Origin: Petrimonas sulfuriphila
Lineage (GTDB): Bacteria; Bacteroidota; Bacteroidia; Bacteroidales; Dysgonomonadaceae
Assembly: GCF_051201015.1 (NCBI RefSeq)
Contig: NZ_JBPEHI010000011.1
Strand: one strand, 5' to 3'
Length of the DNA: 64,000 nucleotides
The notes under the pieces were generated by a model. The model had not been told where the DNA came from, searched no databases, and saw only the letters and a program-made list of their open reading frames with translations. Positions 35,497-44,518 of the stretch are shown here, in pieces (position 1 is the stretch's first letter; every line of letters begins with the position of its first letter). The position numbers and the translations under genes are program-made.

Positions 35497-36489
35497 ATGG
35501 AATTATCTTTTCCTCTGATTATTGGGATTGCATTAATTGTAATTTTCGTACTGATTTTTTTCCACTATGTGCCTTTCTTTTTGTGGATTAACGCTCTCTC
35601 GGCAAACGTCCGAATATCGCTTGTCCAGTTGTTCTTGATGCGTTTACGCCGGGTTCCGCCTCACACCATCGTCTACGCGATGATTGAAGCGCACAAGGCC
35701 GGATTGAAAAACGTTACCCGGGACAACCTGGAAGCGCATTACCTGGCCGGAGGGCACGTGGAACAAGTTGTCCATGCGCTTGTTTCGGCATCAAAAGCCA
35801 ACATCGAACTGCCTTTTCAGATGGCCACAGCCATTGACCTCGCAGGCCGTGACGTACTGGAAGCCGTAAGGATGTCGGTAAACCCCAAGGTTATTGACAC
35901 ACCGCCGGTTTCGGCAGTAGCCATCGATGGTATTCAACTAATTGCCAAAGCGCGCGTTACGGTCCGGGCCAACATCAAGCAATTGGTGGGTGGTGCCGGT
36001 GAAGAGACCATCCTTGCCCGCGTTGGTGAAGGAATTGTATCCTCTATCGGTTCGGCAGCTTCGCACAAATCGGTGCTCGAAAACCCCGACTCCATTTCGA
36101 AACTTGTGTTAAGAAAAGGATTGGATGCCGGGACTGCATTCGAAATTCTCTCTATTGATATTGCTGATATCGATATAGGTAAAAATATCGGTGCCGTCCT
36201 GCAAATGGATCAGGCACAAGCCGACAAGAACATCGCCCAGGCCCGCGCCGAAGAGCGCCGCGCCATGGCTATCGCCCTTGAACAGGAGATGAAAGCCAAG
36301 GCCCAGGAAGCCCGTGCGAAGGTAATTGAAGCCGAAGCTGAAGTACCCAAGGCAATGGCCGAAGCGTTCCGCAGTGGCAATATGGGCATTATGGATTTCT
36401 ACCGGATGAAGAACATCCAGTCGGATACCGATATGCGCGATGCGATTGCCAAGCCTCAAGGCGGAGCGAAAGAAGAGAGTTCGAAATAA
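35497..36489 (+). CDS. floA: Flotillin-like protein FloA
   Basis: The 330-residue protein has an N-terminal membrane-inserted hairpin (residues 5-30) and an SPFH/PHB domain. A long Ala/Glu-rich coiled coil follows (QARAEERRAMAIALEQEMKA region). The sequence FHYVPFFLWINALSANVR and VNPKVIDTPPVSAVA match the YqfA/FloA family of Bacillus and Bacteroidota. Flotillins form membrane microdomains influencing fluidity and secretion. Confidence 0.95.
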   Translation: MELSFPLIIGIALIVIFVLIFFHYVPFFLWINALSANVRISLVQLFLMRLRRVPPHTIVYAMIEAHKAGLKNVTRDNLEAHYLAGGHVEQVVHALVSASKANIELPFQMATAIDLAGRDVLEAVRMSVNPKVIDTPPVSAVAIDGIQLIAKARVTVRANIKQLVGGAGEETILARVGEGIVSSIGSAASHKSVLENPDSISKLVLRKGLDAGTAFEILSIDIADIDIGKNIGAVLQMDQAQADKNIAQARAEERRAMAIALEQEMKAKAQEARAKVIEAEAEVPKAMAEAFRSGNMGIMDFYRMKNIQSDTDMRDAIAKPQGGAKEESSK

Positions 36490-36529
36490 ATAGAGAACGA
36501 AAGTAAAGAAGTCTTAAACCATTACTTTT

Positions 36530-37396
36530 ATGAGAATAATCCCTAATTCGGAATTTATTGTCAATCCCGATGGCAGTGTATTTCATCTTCACATCAGGCC
36601 CGAGCAACTGTCGGACAAGATCGTGATGATGGGTGACCCTGACCGCGTAACACTGACCGCTTCCTTTTTCGACAGTATCGAGTGCGATGTGCGCAGCAGG
36701 GAATTCCACACGGTTACAGGCATGTACAAGGGGAAACGTCTTACCGCACTCTCGCACGGCATCGGAACCGATAACATTGATATTGTTGTAACAGAGCTGG
36801 ATGCTTTGGCCAATATCGATTTTCATACCCGAACGGTAAAACCGGAGTTTAGGCAATTGACCATGATCCGCGTGGGAACATCGGGCGGCATGCAGCCGCA
36901 CTGCCCTATCGGATCGTATGTGGTCTCCGAAAAATCGATCGGTTTTGACGGGTTGCTTCACTATTATGCCCATTCGCAGGATGTACGGGAAGAAGATTTT
37001 GAAGAAGCCTTTCAGAAACAGGTAAACTGGTCACCCTACCACTGTTCACCCTATGTGGTGAGTGCCGACGAAGAGCTGGTGGAACGCATCGGATACGACA
37101 TGATTCGCGGAGTAACCATTTCCGCCATCGGCTTCTATGGCCCACAAGGCAGACACGTGAGGCTGCCCCTTGCTGATCCTGAGTTGAATGCAAAAATCGA
37201 GTCGTTCCGTTACAGCCATTACTCCATCACCAATTACGAGATGGAAAGTTCGGCCATCGCAGGCTTGGGTAAAATGATGGGCCACAAATGCATGACCGTT
37301 TGCGCCATCATTGCCAACCGGGTAGCCCTGGAATCGAATGCTGACTACAAAGGATCGATCGAGGATCTAATAAAAGTTGTACTGGAAAGGATATAA
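36530..37396 (+). CDS. Uridine phosphorylase-like nucleoside phosphorylase
   Basis: A 288-residue NP-1 family enzyme that splits nucleosides with phosphate in salvage. Seen are the phosphate-binding start VMMGDPDRVTLTASFFD, the signature IRVGTSGGM, and the substrate region NYEMESSAIAGLG. The ME pair and surrounding residues favour the uridine phosphorylase branch, but the base specificity is not certain. It is 40 bases after floA and 44 before the M16 peptidase gene, so it could be a read-through member or have its own promoter. Confidence 0.9.
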   Translation: MRIIPNSEFIVNPDGSVFHLHIRPEQLSDKIVMMGDPDRVTLTASFFDSIECDVRSREFHTVTGMYKGKRLTALSHGIGTDNIDIVVTELDALANIDFHTRTVKPEFRQLTMIRVGTSGGMQPHCPIGSYVVSEKSIGFDGLLHYYAHSQDVREEDFEEAFQKQVNWSPYHCSPYVVSADEELVERIGYDMIRGVTISAIGFYGPQGRHVRLPLADPELNAKIESFRYSHYSITNYEMESSAIAGLGKMMGHKCMTVCAIIANRVALESNADYKGSIEDLIKVVLERI

Positions 37397-37440
37397 CTAT
37401 CTACGATTGAACAAACCACCTATTTAATTAACAATCAACA

Positions 37441-40239
37441 ATGAAAAAAATTTTATTATTGTCGTTGGTGTTGCTGGGGATAACAGCAACGGCGCAACAG
37501 AATCCACCTCAGCCTATCGATCCGAATGTTCGGAAAGGCATATTGGAAAACGGGTTAACTTACTACATCCGTCAGAATAAACTACCTGAAAACCGGGCCG
37601 ATTTCTACATCGCTCAAAAAGTAGGGTCAATGCAGGAAGAAGACAATCAGTCGGGACTGGCGCATTTTCTGGAGCACATGGCATTTAACGGAACAAAAAA
37701 TTATCCGGGCAAGGATATGCTCAATTACCTACAAGATAACGGAATTAAATTCGGAACAAACATCAACGCATATACCTCGCTTGATGAAACCGTCTATTTT
37801 TTGACCGACGTCCCCACCACCCATGAAAACCTGGTGGACTCGGTGCTTCTCGTCCTTCACGACTGGTCGAATGGCATTTTGCTGGAGGACGAAGAGTTGG
37901 AAAAAGAACGCGGTGTTATTCGTGAAGAATGGCGTACCGGCGGCGGGGCACAATTCCGGTTGTGGAAAAAGATGCTTCCCGTAATGTATAAAGACAGCAA
38001 ATACGCCAATCGCTTGCCTATTGGGAGTATTGATGTTATCAACAACTTCAAGCCCGAAGAAATCCGCGCGTACTACAAAAAGTGGTACCGCCCCGATTTA
38101 CAGGGAATCATCGTTGTGGGTGATTTCGACCTCGACAATATGGAAACCAAAGTAAAGGAGCTTTTCAACAAGATACCGGCTCAGGAAAATCCCGCTACCC
38201 GCGAATATTTTCCTGTCCCCGATAACGATACGCCCATCGTTTCCATCGCCACCGACCCGGAAGCGACACGTACACAACTGATGGTTTTTTACAAACACGA
38301 ACCCATACCCAACGAAATTAAACTGTCGCAGGCCGGCCTGGTTTTAAATTACATCAAATCGGCTGCAGCTACCATGATCAATGAGCGGTTCCAGGAGATG
38401 GTTCAAAAACCGAATGCTCCGTTTACCTCTGCTTATGCTTACGACGACGAATATTTTGTAGCCAAGACCAAAGATGCCTGGACGGTTGTTGGAGGCTCTG
38501 CGGATGACAAGATCAAAGACGCAATAGCCGCCATGATTCGCGAAACGGAACGTGTGAGACGCTTCGGTTTCACCGCTTCGGAATATGAACGTGCCCGTAC
38601 CAATATCCTGAAACAATACGAAAACGGATATAACAACCGCGATAAAGAGAGGAACAGCCGCTATTCGCAAGAGTACGTAAGCAGCTTCATCAACAGCGAA
38701 CCTATCCCCGGTATTGAGTACGAGTACAACATGATGAACATGATAGCTCCCAACATTCCGGTTGAGGCTATCAACCAAACTATCGCGCAGCTTATCGGCG
38801 ATAAAAACATGGTCATCTCTGTATCAGGTCCTGAAAAGGAAGGGTTGGTTTATCCAACGGAGGACGAACTTGTTGCGGCAATCAACAACGTGAAGAGTGA
38901 AAAGATTGAAGCCTACGTAGAAGAAGTATCCAACGAACCGCTTATCGCGACGCCTCCCACACCCGGAAAGATCGCACTAGTGGAAAAAAATGAAGCGCTG
39001 GACGCAACGGTCTGGACGCTTCAGAATGGCATGAAAGTAATCCTGAAAACTACCGATTTTAAGGACGACCAGATTGTCATGACCGGATCCAGTACCGGCG
39101 GATATTCACAATATGCCGTACAGGATCCGATCAACGCAAGAATGATGAACAACATCATCACGTTGGGGGGGGTAGGTAATTTCAGTGCCACTCATCTGAC
39201 AAAAGCGCTTGCCGGAAAAACGGCATCGGCCCGGCCAGGTGTTTCGCTTACCACACAAGATTTCAACGGTTCGTCTTCCATAAAGGATTTTGAGACCATG
39301 CTTCAACTGGTATATCTCTATTTCACAGCTCCCCGAAGCGACGACGATGCCTTCCAATCGTTTATTCAACGCATGGAAACACAGTTAAAAAATCAGGAAG
39401 CCGAACCGATGGTGGCCTTCAGTGATGCAGCGACGAAAGCTCTTTATGGCGACAATCCGCTGACAAAACGCACCAAAGTGGAGGACTTGGCAGGGATAGA
39501 TTACAAACGCATCATGGAAATGTACAAACAACTGTTCCGTAATCCCGGCAGTTTTGTTTTCACGTTTGTCGGTAATATCGATGAGGCAAAGGTGAAACCT
39601 GTTATCGAGCAATACCTCGCTTCGCTTCCGGGAAAAGCCGTGAAAGGTGAATTTATCCATGTACCGATGGATTACCTGAAAGGAAAGTCGGAAAACATCT
39701 TCCAACGTGAAATGCAAAATCCCAAAGCATCGGTATTCATTGCTTCCACAGGAAACATGGAACGCAGCCAGAAGAATACCCTGCTGATGAGTATTTTTGA
39801 CCAGATTCTTGACATCGTTTACACCGAAAAAATCCGTGAAGATGAAGGAGGAACTTATGGCGTTTATACACAAGGCGGCATTTCACGCTATCCGAAGGGT
39901 CAAAGTACATTGCAGATTGTTTACGATACGGACCCGACCAAAATGGAAAACCTGAATGCCATCATCCATCGCGAACTGAAATCAATAGCCGACAACGGTC
40001 CCCGCGCCGAGGATTTCAGCAAAGTGAAAGAATATATGTTGAAGCAGTACAACGAAAACCTGAAGGAAAACAGTTACTGGATGAACGTGCTCGACACCAA
40101 CTATTTTTATGGAGAAGACAATCACTCCAATTATTTAACGATATTGAATTCCATTACAGCAAACGACGTGAAAAACTTTGTGAAAGAATTCCTGTCGCAA
40201 GGCAACGAGGCTGTCGTGGTGATGTTACCGAAGGAATAA
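37441..40239 (+). CDS. M16-family zinc metallopeptidase, two-domain
   Basis: Exported protease of the pitrilysin/PqqL type: a signal peptide (ends TATAQ), then an active M16 domain with the inverted zinc motif HFLEHMAFNG and a distal glutamate in the LVDSVLL-LEDEELEKERGVIREE stretch. A second M16 domain in the C-terminal half is inactive, lacking HxxEH. The 932 residues match Bacteroidota homologues. It is probably periplasmic; the substrate is unknown. A perfect hairpin terminator follows. Confidence 0.93.
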   Translation: MKKILLLSLVLLGITATAQQNPPQPIDPNVRKGILENGLTYYIRQNKLPENRADFYIAQKVGSMQEEDNQSGLAHFLEHMAFNGTKNYPGKDMLNYLQDNGIKFGTNINAYTSLDETVYFLTDVPTTHENLVDSVLLVLHDWSNGILLEDEELEKERGVIREEWRTGGGAQFRLWKKMLPVMYKDSKYANRLPIGSIDVINNFKPEEIRAYYKKWYRPDLQGIIVVGDFDLDNMETKVKELFNKIPAQENPATREYFPVPDNDTPIVSIATDPEATRTQLMVFYKHEPIPNEIKLSQAGLVLNYIKSAAATMINERFQEMVQKPNAPFTSAYAYDDEYFVAKTKDAWTVVGGSADDKIKDAIAAMIRETERVRRFGFTASEYERARTNILKQYENGYNNRDKERNSRYSQEYVSSFINSEPIPGIEYEYNMMNMIAPNIPVEAINQTIAQLIGDKNMVISVSGPEKEGLVYPTEDELVAAINNVKSEKIEAYVEEVSNEPLIATPPTPGKIALVEKNEALDATVWTLQNGMKVILKTTDFKDDQIVMTGSSTGGYSQYAVQDPINARMMNNIITLGGVGNFSATHLTKALAGKTASARPGVSLTTQDFNGSSSIKDFETMLQLVYLYFTAPRSDDDAFQSFIQRMETQLKNQEAEPMVAFSDAATKALYGDNPLTKRTKVEDLAGIDYKRIMEMYKQLFRNPGSFVFTFVGNIDEAKVKPVIEQYLASLPGKAVKGEFIHVPMDYLKGKSENIFQREMQNPKASVFIASTGNMERSQKNTLLMSIFDQILDIVYTEKIREDEGGTYGVYTQGGISRYPKGQSTLQIVYDTDPTKMENLNAIIHRELKSIADNGPRAEDFSKVKEYMLKQYNENLKENSYWMNVLDTNYFYGEDNHSNYLTILNSITANDVKNFVKEFLSQGNEAVVVMLPKE

Positions 40240-40269
40240 TCGGGACACGAAAGCTTTGAACTTTATATG

Positions 40270-40309
40270 TGTAGAGACGGTGTGCGACACCGTCTCTACA
40301 TTATTTTTT
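40270..40309. terminator. Perfect 14-bp hairpin, shared terminator of M16 and copA genes
   Basis: TGTAGAGACGGTGT (40270-40283) pairs perfectly with ACACCGTCTCTACA (40287-40300) around a 3-base loop GCG, followed by TTATTTTTT. It separates two convergent genes. A weaker relative lies at 44486-44514, suggesting a dispersed GTAGAGAC palindrome family. Confidence 0.75.
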
Positions 40310-42517
40310 CCACTTCAACCTTAAACTGTTGGTCACAACGCTCACGCTGCTCAGTGCCATGGCTGCTCCGGCAATCATCGGATTAAGCAAAAAACCGTTT
40401 ACGGGATAGAGTATCCCCGCAGCAATGGGAATGCCGATAATGTTATAGATAAATGCCCAGAACAGGTTCTGACGAATAGTTTGAACGGTTTGGCGGGATA
40501 ATCGGATGGCCTGCGGAATTTTAGTCAAATCAGACGAAATAATGGTCATTTTTGCCACATCCATGGCAATGTCGCTGCCCTGCCCCATAGCAATGCTCAC
40601 ATCAGCCTGTGCAAGAGCGGCGCTGTCGTTGATGCCGTCGCCCACCATAGCCACAACTTTTTCCTGTTGTTGCAACTCTTTTACAAATTCCGATTTTTCC
40701 TGCGGTAACACCTCCGCTTTGTAGTGCCTGATTCCGGTTTGCCCGGCGATGGCTTTGGATGTTGCTACGTTATCGCCTGTGAGCATATACATTTCGATAC
40801 CCATTTCCTGCATCTTTCGGATAGCCGTAACTGATGTCTCCTTAATTTTATCGGAAATTGCCAGAACAGCCAAGGCTTTTTTGTTATCGGCAAACCAAAT
40901 GATGGTTTTAGCCAATTGGCCCCACTCATCGGATTTAGCCTGTAACTCCTGCGAAATATAGATATTATTTTCCGACATCAGTTTTCGGTTTCCCGCAAAA
41001 TACATTTTATCATTAACAATACCTTTTACTCCTCTTCCCGTAAGACTTTCGAAGCCGGAAACCAAAATCTCCTTACCATTTTCCAAATGCGCAACAACAG
41101 CATCAGCCAGCGGATGTTCTGATTGCTGTTCCAAAGCCATAAGCAAGGCTTTTGCAGACTCATCCATCCAGAGTTCATCTGTAACTTGCGGTTTACCTTC
41201 GGTAATGGTTCCGGTTTTATCCAATACAACGGCATTCACTTTTTGTGACAATTCCAGACTTTCAGCATCTTTTATCAGTATACCCTTTTCGGCACCTTTT
41301 CCCACCCCAACCATAATAGCGGTTGGTGTTGCCAGCCCCAGCGCACAAGGACAGGCAATAACCAGTACAGTAACAAAAGCCAGTAGCGCGTGTGTGAGCG
41401 CATTGTCTCCTCCAAAAATTAACCAAACGATAAACGTAATGATCGCGATTCCTATAACTACCGGCACAAATATACCTGCAATTTTGTCTACCAGTTTCTG
41501 TACCGGAGCTTTGCTGCCTTGTGCGTCTTGCACCATTTTAATAATGTGTGCCAACATTGTTTCTTTACCTACTTTATCGGCCCTAAACCTGAAACTGCCC
41601 TTTTGATTGATCGTTCCGGCAAACACTTTTTCTCCTTTTACCTTACGCACGGACATCGGCTCTCCGCTTAACATACTTTCGTCAACAAACGAGTCACCCG
41701 AAATTACCGTGCCGTCCACGGCAATTTTTTCTCCCGGTTTCACCTGCACGATTTCACCAACCGCCAACTTTTCGATAGCTATCTCAACCTGATTATTATC
41801 GTCACGAATAACAGTGACCGTTTTCGGCTGTAAACCCATCAGTTTTTTTAATGCAGACGAAGTACTGCCTTTGGCTTTTTCTTCCAACAGCCGCCCCAAC
41901 AAAATAAAAGCGATAATTACCGCTGCGGCTTCAAAATAAACATGACCTTCCAATCCTTTGCTCTGCCAGAATTCGGGAAAAAGCATATTGAAGAGACTGA
42001 AAACGTACGCTGTCCCCGTACTTAATGCCACAAGTGTATCCATATTAGCAGTACGATGCCTGGTCTGCTTCCAAGCAGTAATGAAAAAATCTCTTCCCAG
42101 CCACAAAACCACCGGTGTTGCAAAAGCCCACATGATAAGGTCAGCATATGGAATGTTCATCAAAAACATCCCTACAATCACAACCGGTAGGGATAATATC
42201 AATGCCCAGACAGTTTTGTTTTTTAGTTGTCTATAATTCTTTTCATGAATTTCATCGAGCAGATCCTGTTGATTTTCTTCTTCGAGAACCAAGTCGTAAC
42301 CGATGGATTGAACGGCTTTTTGAATACCTTCAGCATCTATCTCACCGGGTTGAAAATCTACCAGTGCAGTTGCTGTAGCAAAATTCACGGCAGCATTTTT
42401 CACACCCTTCAGTGATTTGAGTTTGTTTTCTACGCCTGCAGCACAACCGGCACAGGTCATTTGTAGAACGGGAAAATTCTTTTGTATAGATTGATTTTCG
42501 TTTGTTGCCATAACCAT
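40301..42517 (-). CDS. copA: Copper-exporting P1B-type ATPase
   Basis: Pumps Cu(I) or Ag(I) out of the cytosol. The 738 residues have one N-terminal HMA metal domain (MTCAGCAAGVE), eight transmembrane helices with the CPC motif (ACPCALGLATPT), and the phosphorylation site DKTGTITEGKPQ. HP and GDGIND motifs are also present. ATG at 42515-42517 or the next in-frame ATG at 42509-42511 could both be the start. A -7 box (CAAAATTA) lies 20 bases upstream, and the regulator gene ends 78 bases upstream on the same strand. Confidence 0.95.
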   Translation of the reverse strand: MVMATNENQSIQKNFPVLQMTCAGCAAGVENKLKSLKGVKNAAVNFATATALVDFQPGEIDAEGIQKAVQSIGYDLVLEEENQQDLLDEIHEKNYRQLKNKTVWALILSLPVVIVGMFLMNIPYADLIMWAFATPVVLWLGRDFFITAWKQTRHRTANMDTLVALSTGTAYVFSLFNMLFPEFWQSKGLEGHVYFEAAAVIIAFILLGRLLEEKAKGSTSSALKKLMGLQPKTVTVIRDDNNQVEIAIEKLAVGEIVQVKPGEKIAVDGTVISGDSFVDESMLSGEPMSVRKVKGEKVFAGTINQKGSFRFRADKVGKETMLAHIIKMVQDAQGSKAPVQKLVDKIAGIFVPVVIGIAIITFIVWLIFGGDNALTHALLAFVTVLVIACPCALGLATPTAIMVGVGKGAEKGILIKDAESLELSQKVNAVVLDKTGTITEGKPQVTDELWMDESAKALLMALEQQSEHPLADAVVAHLENGKEILVSGFESLTGRGVKGIVNDKMYFAGNRKLMSENNIYISQELQAKSDEWGQLAKTIIWFADNKKALAVLAISDKIKETSVTAIRKMQEMGIEMYMLTGDNVATSKAIAGQTGIRHYKAEVLPQEKSEFVKELQQQEKVVAMVGDGINDSAALAQADVSIAMGQGSDIAMDVAKMTIISSDLTKIPQAIRLSRQTVQTIRQNLFWAFIYNIIGIPIAAGILYPVNGFLLNPMIAGAAMALSSVSVVTNSLRLKWKK

Positions 42518-42535
42518 TTCTTTTTAAGTAGAATG

Positions 42536-42543
42536 CAAAATTA
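42536..42543 (-). promoter_or_regulatory. Candidate -7 box for copA
   Basis: CAAAATTA reads TAATTTTG on the minus strand, 18 bases before the copA start, allowing copA to be controlled separately from the regulator gene. Confidence 0.5.
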
Positions 42544-42595
42544 GCAACAAAAGTTCAATAGAGTATTGCAGTTTTTTTGAATAGATTTGTAAGAT

Positions 42596-43156
42596 TTACA
42601 CTTCGTCGAGCGGTTTCCTTTTTATTTCTCTAATTTGTTTAAAATGGCCGGGGGTAAGGCCTGTCACTCTTTTAAACTGATTGCTCAGGTAAGCAACACT
42701 TGAATAATTGAGTCGATAAGCGATCTCACTGAGTGATAGTTCGTCGTAAACCAGCAATTCTTTTACCTTTTCGATTTTTTGTGCGATAAAATATTTTTCG
42801 ATGGTGGTGCCTTCCACTTCAGAGAAAAGATTGGACAGGTAGCTGTAATCGTGATTAAGTTCTTCACTCAACATGTCGGAAAGATTTGTCTGCAGATGAC
42901 TGTTTTTGCGATGCACCAAATCGATAATAACATTTTTTATTTTCTCAATAATACGGCTTTTCCGGTCATCGATCAGTTCAAAACCCAACGGTTCAATTGC
43001 TGCACGAACTTTCTCTTTCTGCTCGTCAGACAATTCTTCTTCAAGCAAAACTTCACCCAACACAACGTCTTTCGGGTTGAAACCCAATTTTTCCATTTCG
43101 TTGTGAACTACCATCACACAACGATTACAAACCATATTTTTTACATATAGTTTCAT
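42596..43156 (-). CDS. AraC-type regulator with N-terminal HMA-like metal-binding segment
   Basis: A 186-residue protein with two parts. Residues 1 to about 65 look like an HMA/CopZ-type fold with a CxxC at Cys10 and Cys13 (KNMVCNRCVMVV). Residues about 110-180 form an AraC DNA-binding domain with two helix-turn-helix units, the second ending in VAYLSNQFKRVTGLTPGHFK. It sits 78 bases upstream of copA. The simplest reading is a one-component sensor binding copper (or a similar soft metal) through the CxxC and controlling copA. This is inference: no operator is proven, and metal identity is not visible. It starts 13 bases after nupG and could share its transcript. Confidence 0.82.
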   Translation of the reverse strand: MKLYVKNMVCNRCVMVVHNEMEKLGFNPKDVVLGEVLLEEELSDEQKEKVRAAIEPLGFELIDDRKSRIIEKIKNVIIDLVHRKNSHLQTNLSDMLSEELNHDYSYLSNLFSEVEGTTIEKYFIAQKIEKVKELLVYDELSLSEIAYRLNYSSVAYLSNQFKRVTGLTPGHFKQIREIKRKPLDEV

Positions 43157-43169
43157 AAATTTCTGAAGT

Positions 43170-44462
43170 TTAGTTTAGAATCACACCATCACCATCACCA
43201 TCCTCTTTCCCTGTCGCCAAGTCACCCTGTCGCCCTGTCTCACTTTCGTGTTTGTATTGAAAGAAAACCATGAACAAAAATGCTACCAATAGTGAATACC
43301 CGGCAAAAACATACCACGAGTTCGGCCAACCGACCAAATCAACCACCTTTCCTGCAGCATATGAACCGATGAAAGCTCCGAAACCGTTGGTCATAATCAT
43401 AAAAACTCCCTGAGCACTCGATCGGATGGCAGGCCGCGTAACTTTTTCAACATACAGTGAGCCCGAAATATTGAAAAAATCGAATGCCACCCCATAAATC
43501 AGCATAGAAAGAATCAGCATCCAAACACCGCCTCCGGGATCACCGGCTCCCAATAATCCAAATCTCAACACCCAGGCAAACATACTTATCAGCATAACGG
43601 TTTTAATGCCGTAACGTTTCAAAAAGAATGGGATAAGCAAGATGCACAAAGTTTCAGACATTTGCGAAAGTGAGATGAGAATATTGGCATGTTCCACTCC
43701 GAAAGTTCCTGAAAATTTGGGAATGTTGCCGAAATAATTGGTAAGATAATCGTTGGCGAAAGCATTGGTGATCTGCAACGCGATACCCAAACACATGGAA
43801 AACAGGAAGAAAACTGCCATCTGTCGGTGCTTGAAAAGTGCAAAAGCACGTAATCCCAGTTTATCGATCAAAGACCTATTTTCAGATTCTTTGTTTACAG
43901 GACAATTGGGAAGCGTAAAGGCGTAAATTCCAAGCACAAGCGAGAGTATTGCTGAAAAATAAAGCTGATACGATGTTTTGGATAATTGAAAGCCATCTAT
44001 GCGAATTAAATCCACAGCAATCATCGATACTATAAAACCCACAGTTCCCCAAACACGAATAGGCGGGAACGACTTCACCGTTTCCAATCCACAAGAGGTC
44101 AACGATGTGTATGCCACTGAATTAGATAATGCAATAGTGGGCATATAAAACATAACCGACAGCAAAACATAGGTATATAATGGAGCATACTCCGTTTGCG
44201 GTGCAGCCAAAAAAAGGAAAAACCCGGCAATCAGATGAGAAATACCGAGTAATTTTTGTGCCGGGATCCATCGGTCGGCAATCACACCCATTACACCAGG
44301 CATAAAAAGCGATGCAATACCCATAGTGGCAAAAAAACTCCCGATTTGCACACCCGTAAACTTCAATCCACCACCAAGATATGCACCTAACGAAATTAGC
44401 CACGCTCCCCAAATGGCGTATTGGAGAAAGTTCATCACGATGAGTCTGATTTTTATGTTCAT
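43170..44462 (-). CDS. MFS nucleoside permease (NupG/XapB-like)
   Basis: A 430-residue, twelve-helix proton symporter of the nucleoside:H+ symporter family. The opening NFLQYAIWGAWLISLGAYL and the VKSFPPIRVWGTVGFI segment are family marks. It imports nucleosides for salvage, matching the nucleoside phosphorylase elsewhere in the window, but the two are not linked. The last 27 or so residues (SETGRQGDLATGKEDGDGDG) are hydrophilic and encoded by short DNA repeats; they do not look like part of the membrane fold. Confidence 0.9.
   Translation of the reverse strand: MNIKIRLIVMNFLQYAIWGAWLISLGAYLGGGLKFTGVQIGSFFATMGIASLFMPGVMGVIADRWIPAQKLLGISHLIAGFFLFLAAPQTEYAPLYTYVLLSVMFYMPTIALSNSVAYTSLTSCGLETVKSFPPIRVWGTVGFIVSMIAVDLIRIDGFQLSKTSYQLYFSAILSLVLGIYAFTLPNCPVNKESENRSLIDKLGLRAFALFKHRQMAVFFLFSMCLGIALQITNAFANDYLTNYFGNIPKFSGTFGVEHANILISLSQMSETLCILLIPFFLKRYGIKTVMLISMFAWVLRFGLLGAGDPGGGVWMLILSMLIYGVAFDFFNISGSLYVEKVTRPAIRSSAQGVFMIMTNGFGAFIGSYAAGKVVDLVGWPNSWYVFAGYSLLVAFLFMVFFQYKHESETGRQGDLATGKEDGDGDGVILN
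43183..43240. repeat. Simple repeats encoding the NupG C-terminal tail
   Basis: On the plus strand, CACCAT-type triplet repeats (43183-43201) are followed by CCCTGTCGCC units (43209-43239). They lie within the 3' end of the permease gene. Confidence 0.6.
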
Positions 44463-44485
44463 GATTTAAATGTTTGATATTTTAG

Positions 44486-44514
44486 GTAGAGACCCGGCAG
44501 TCCAGTCTCTTCTA
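44486..44514. repeat. Degenerate GTAGAGAC palindrome after the EnvC-like gene
   Basis: GTAGAGAC (44486-44493) faces GTCTCTTCTA (44505-44514), with AGAGAC/GTCTCT pairing. It shares arm sequence with the perfect hairpin at 40270-40300, and lies 5 bases beyond the stop of the EnvC-like gene. Confidence 0.5.
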
Positions 44515-44518
44515 TGTA

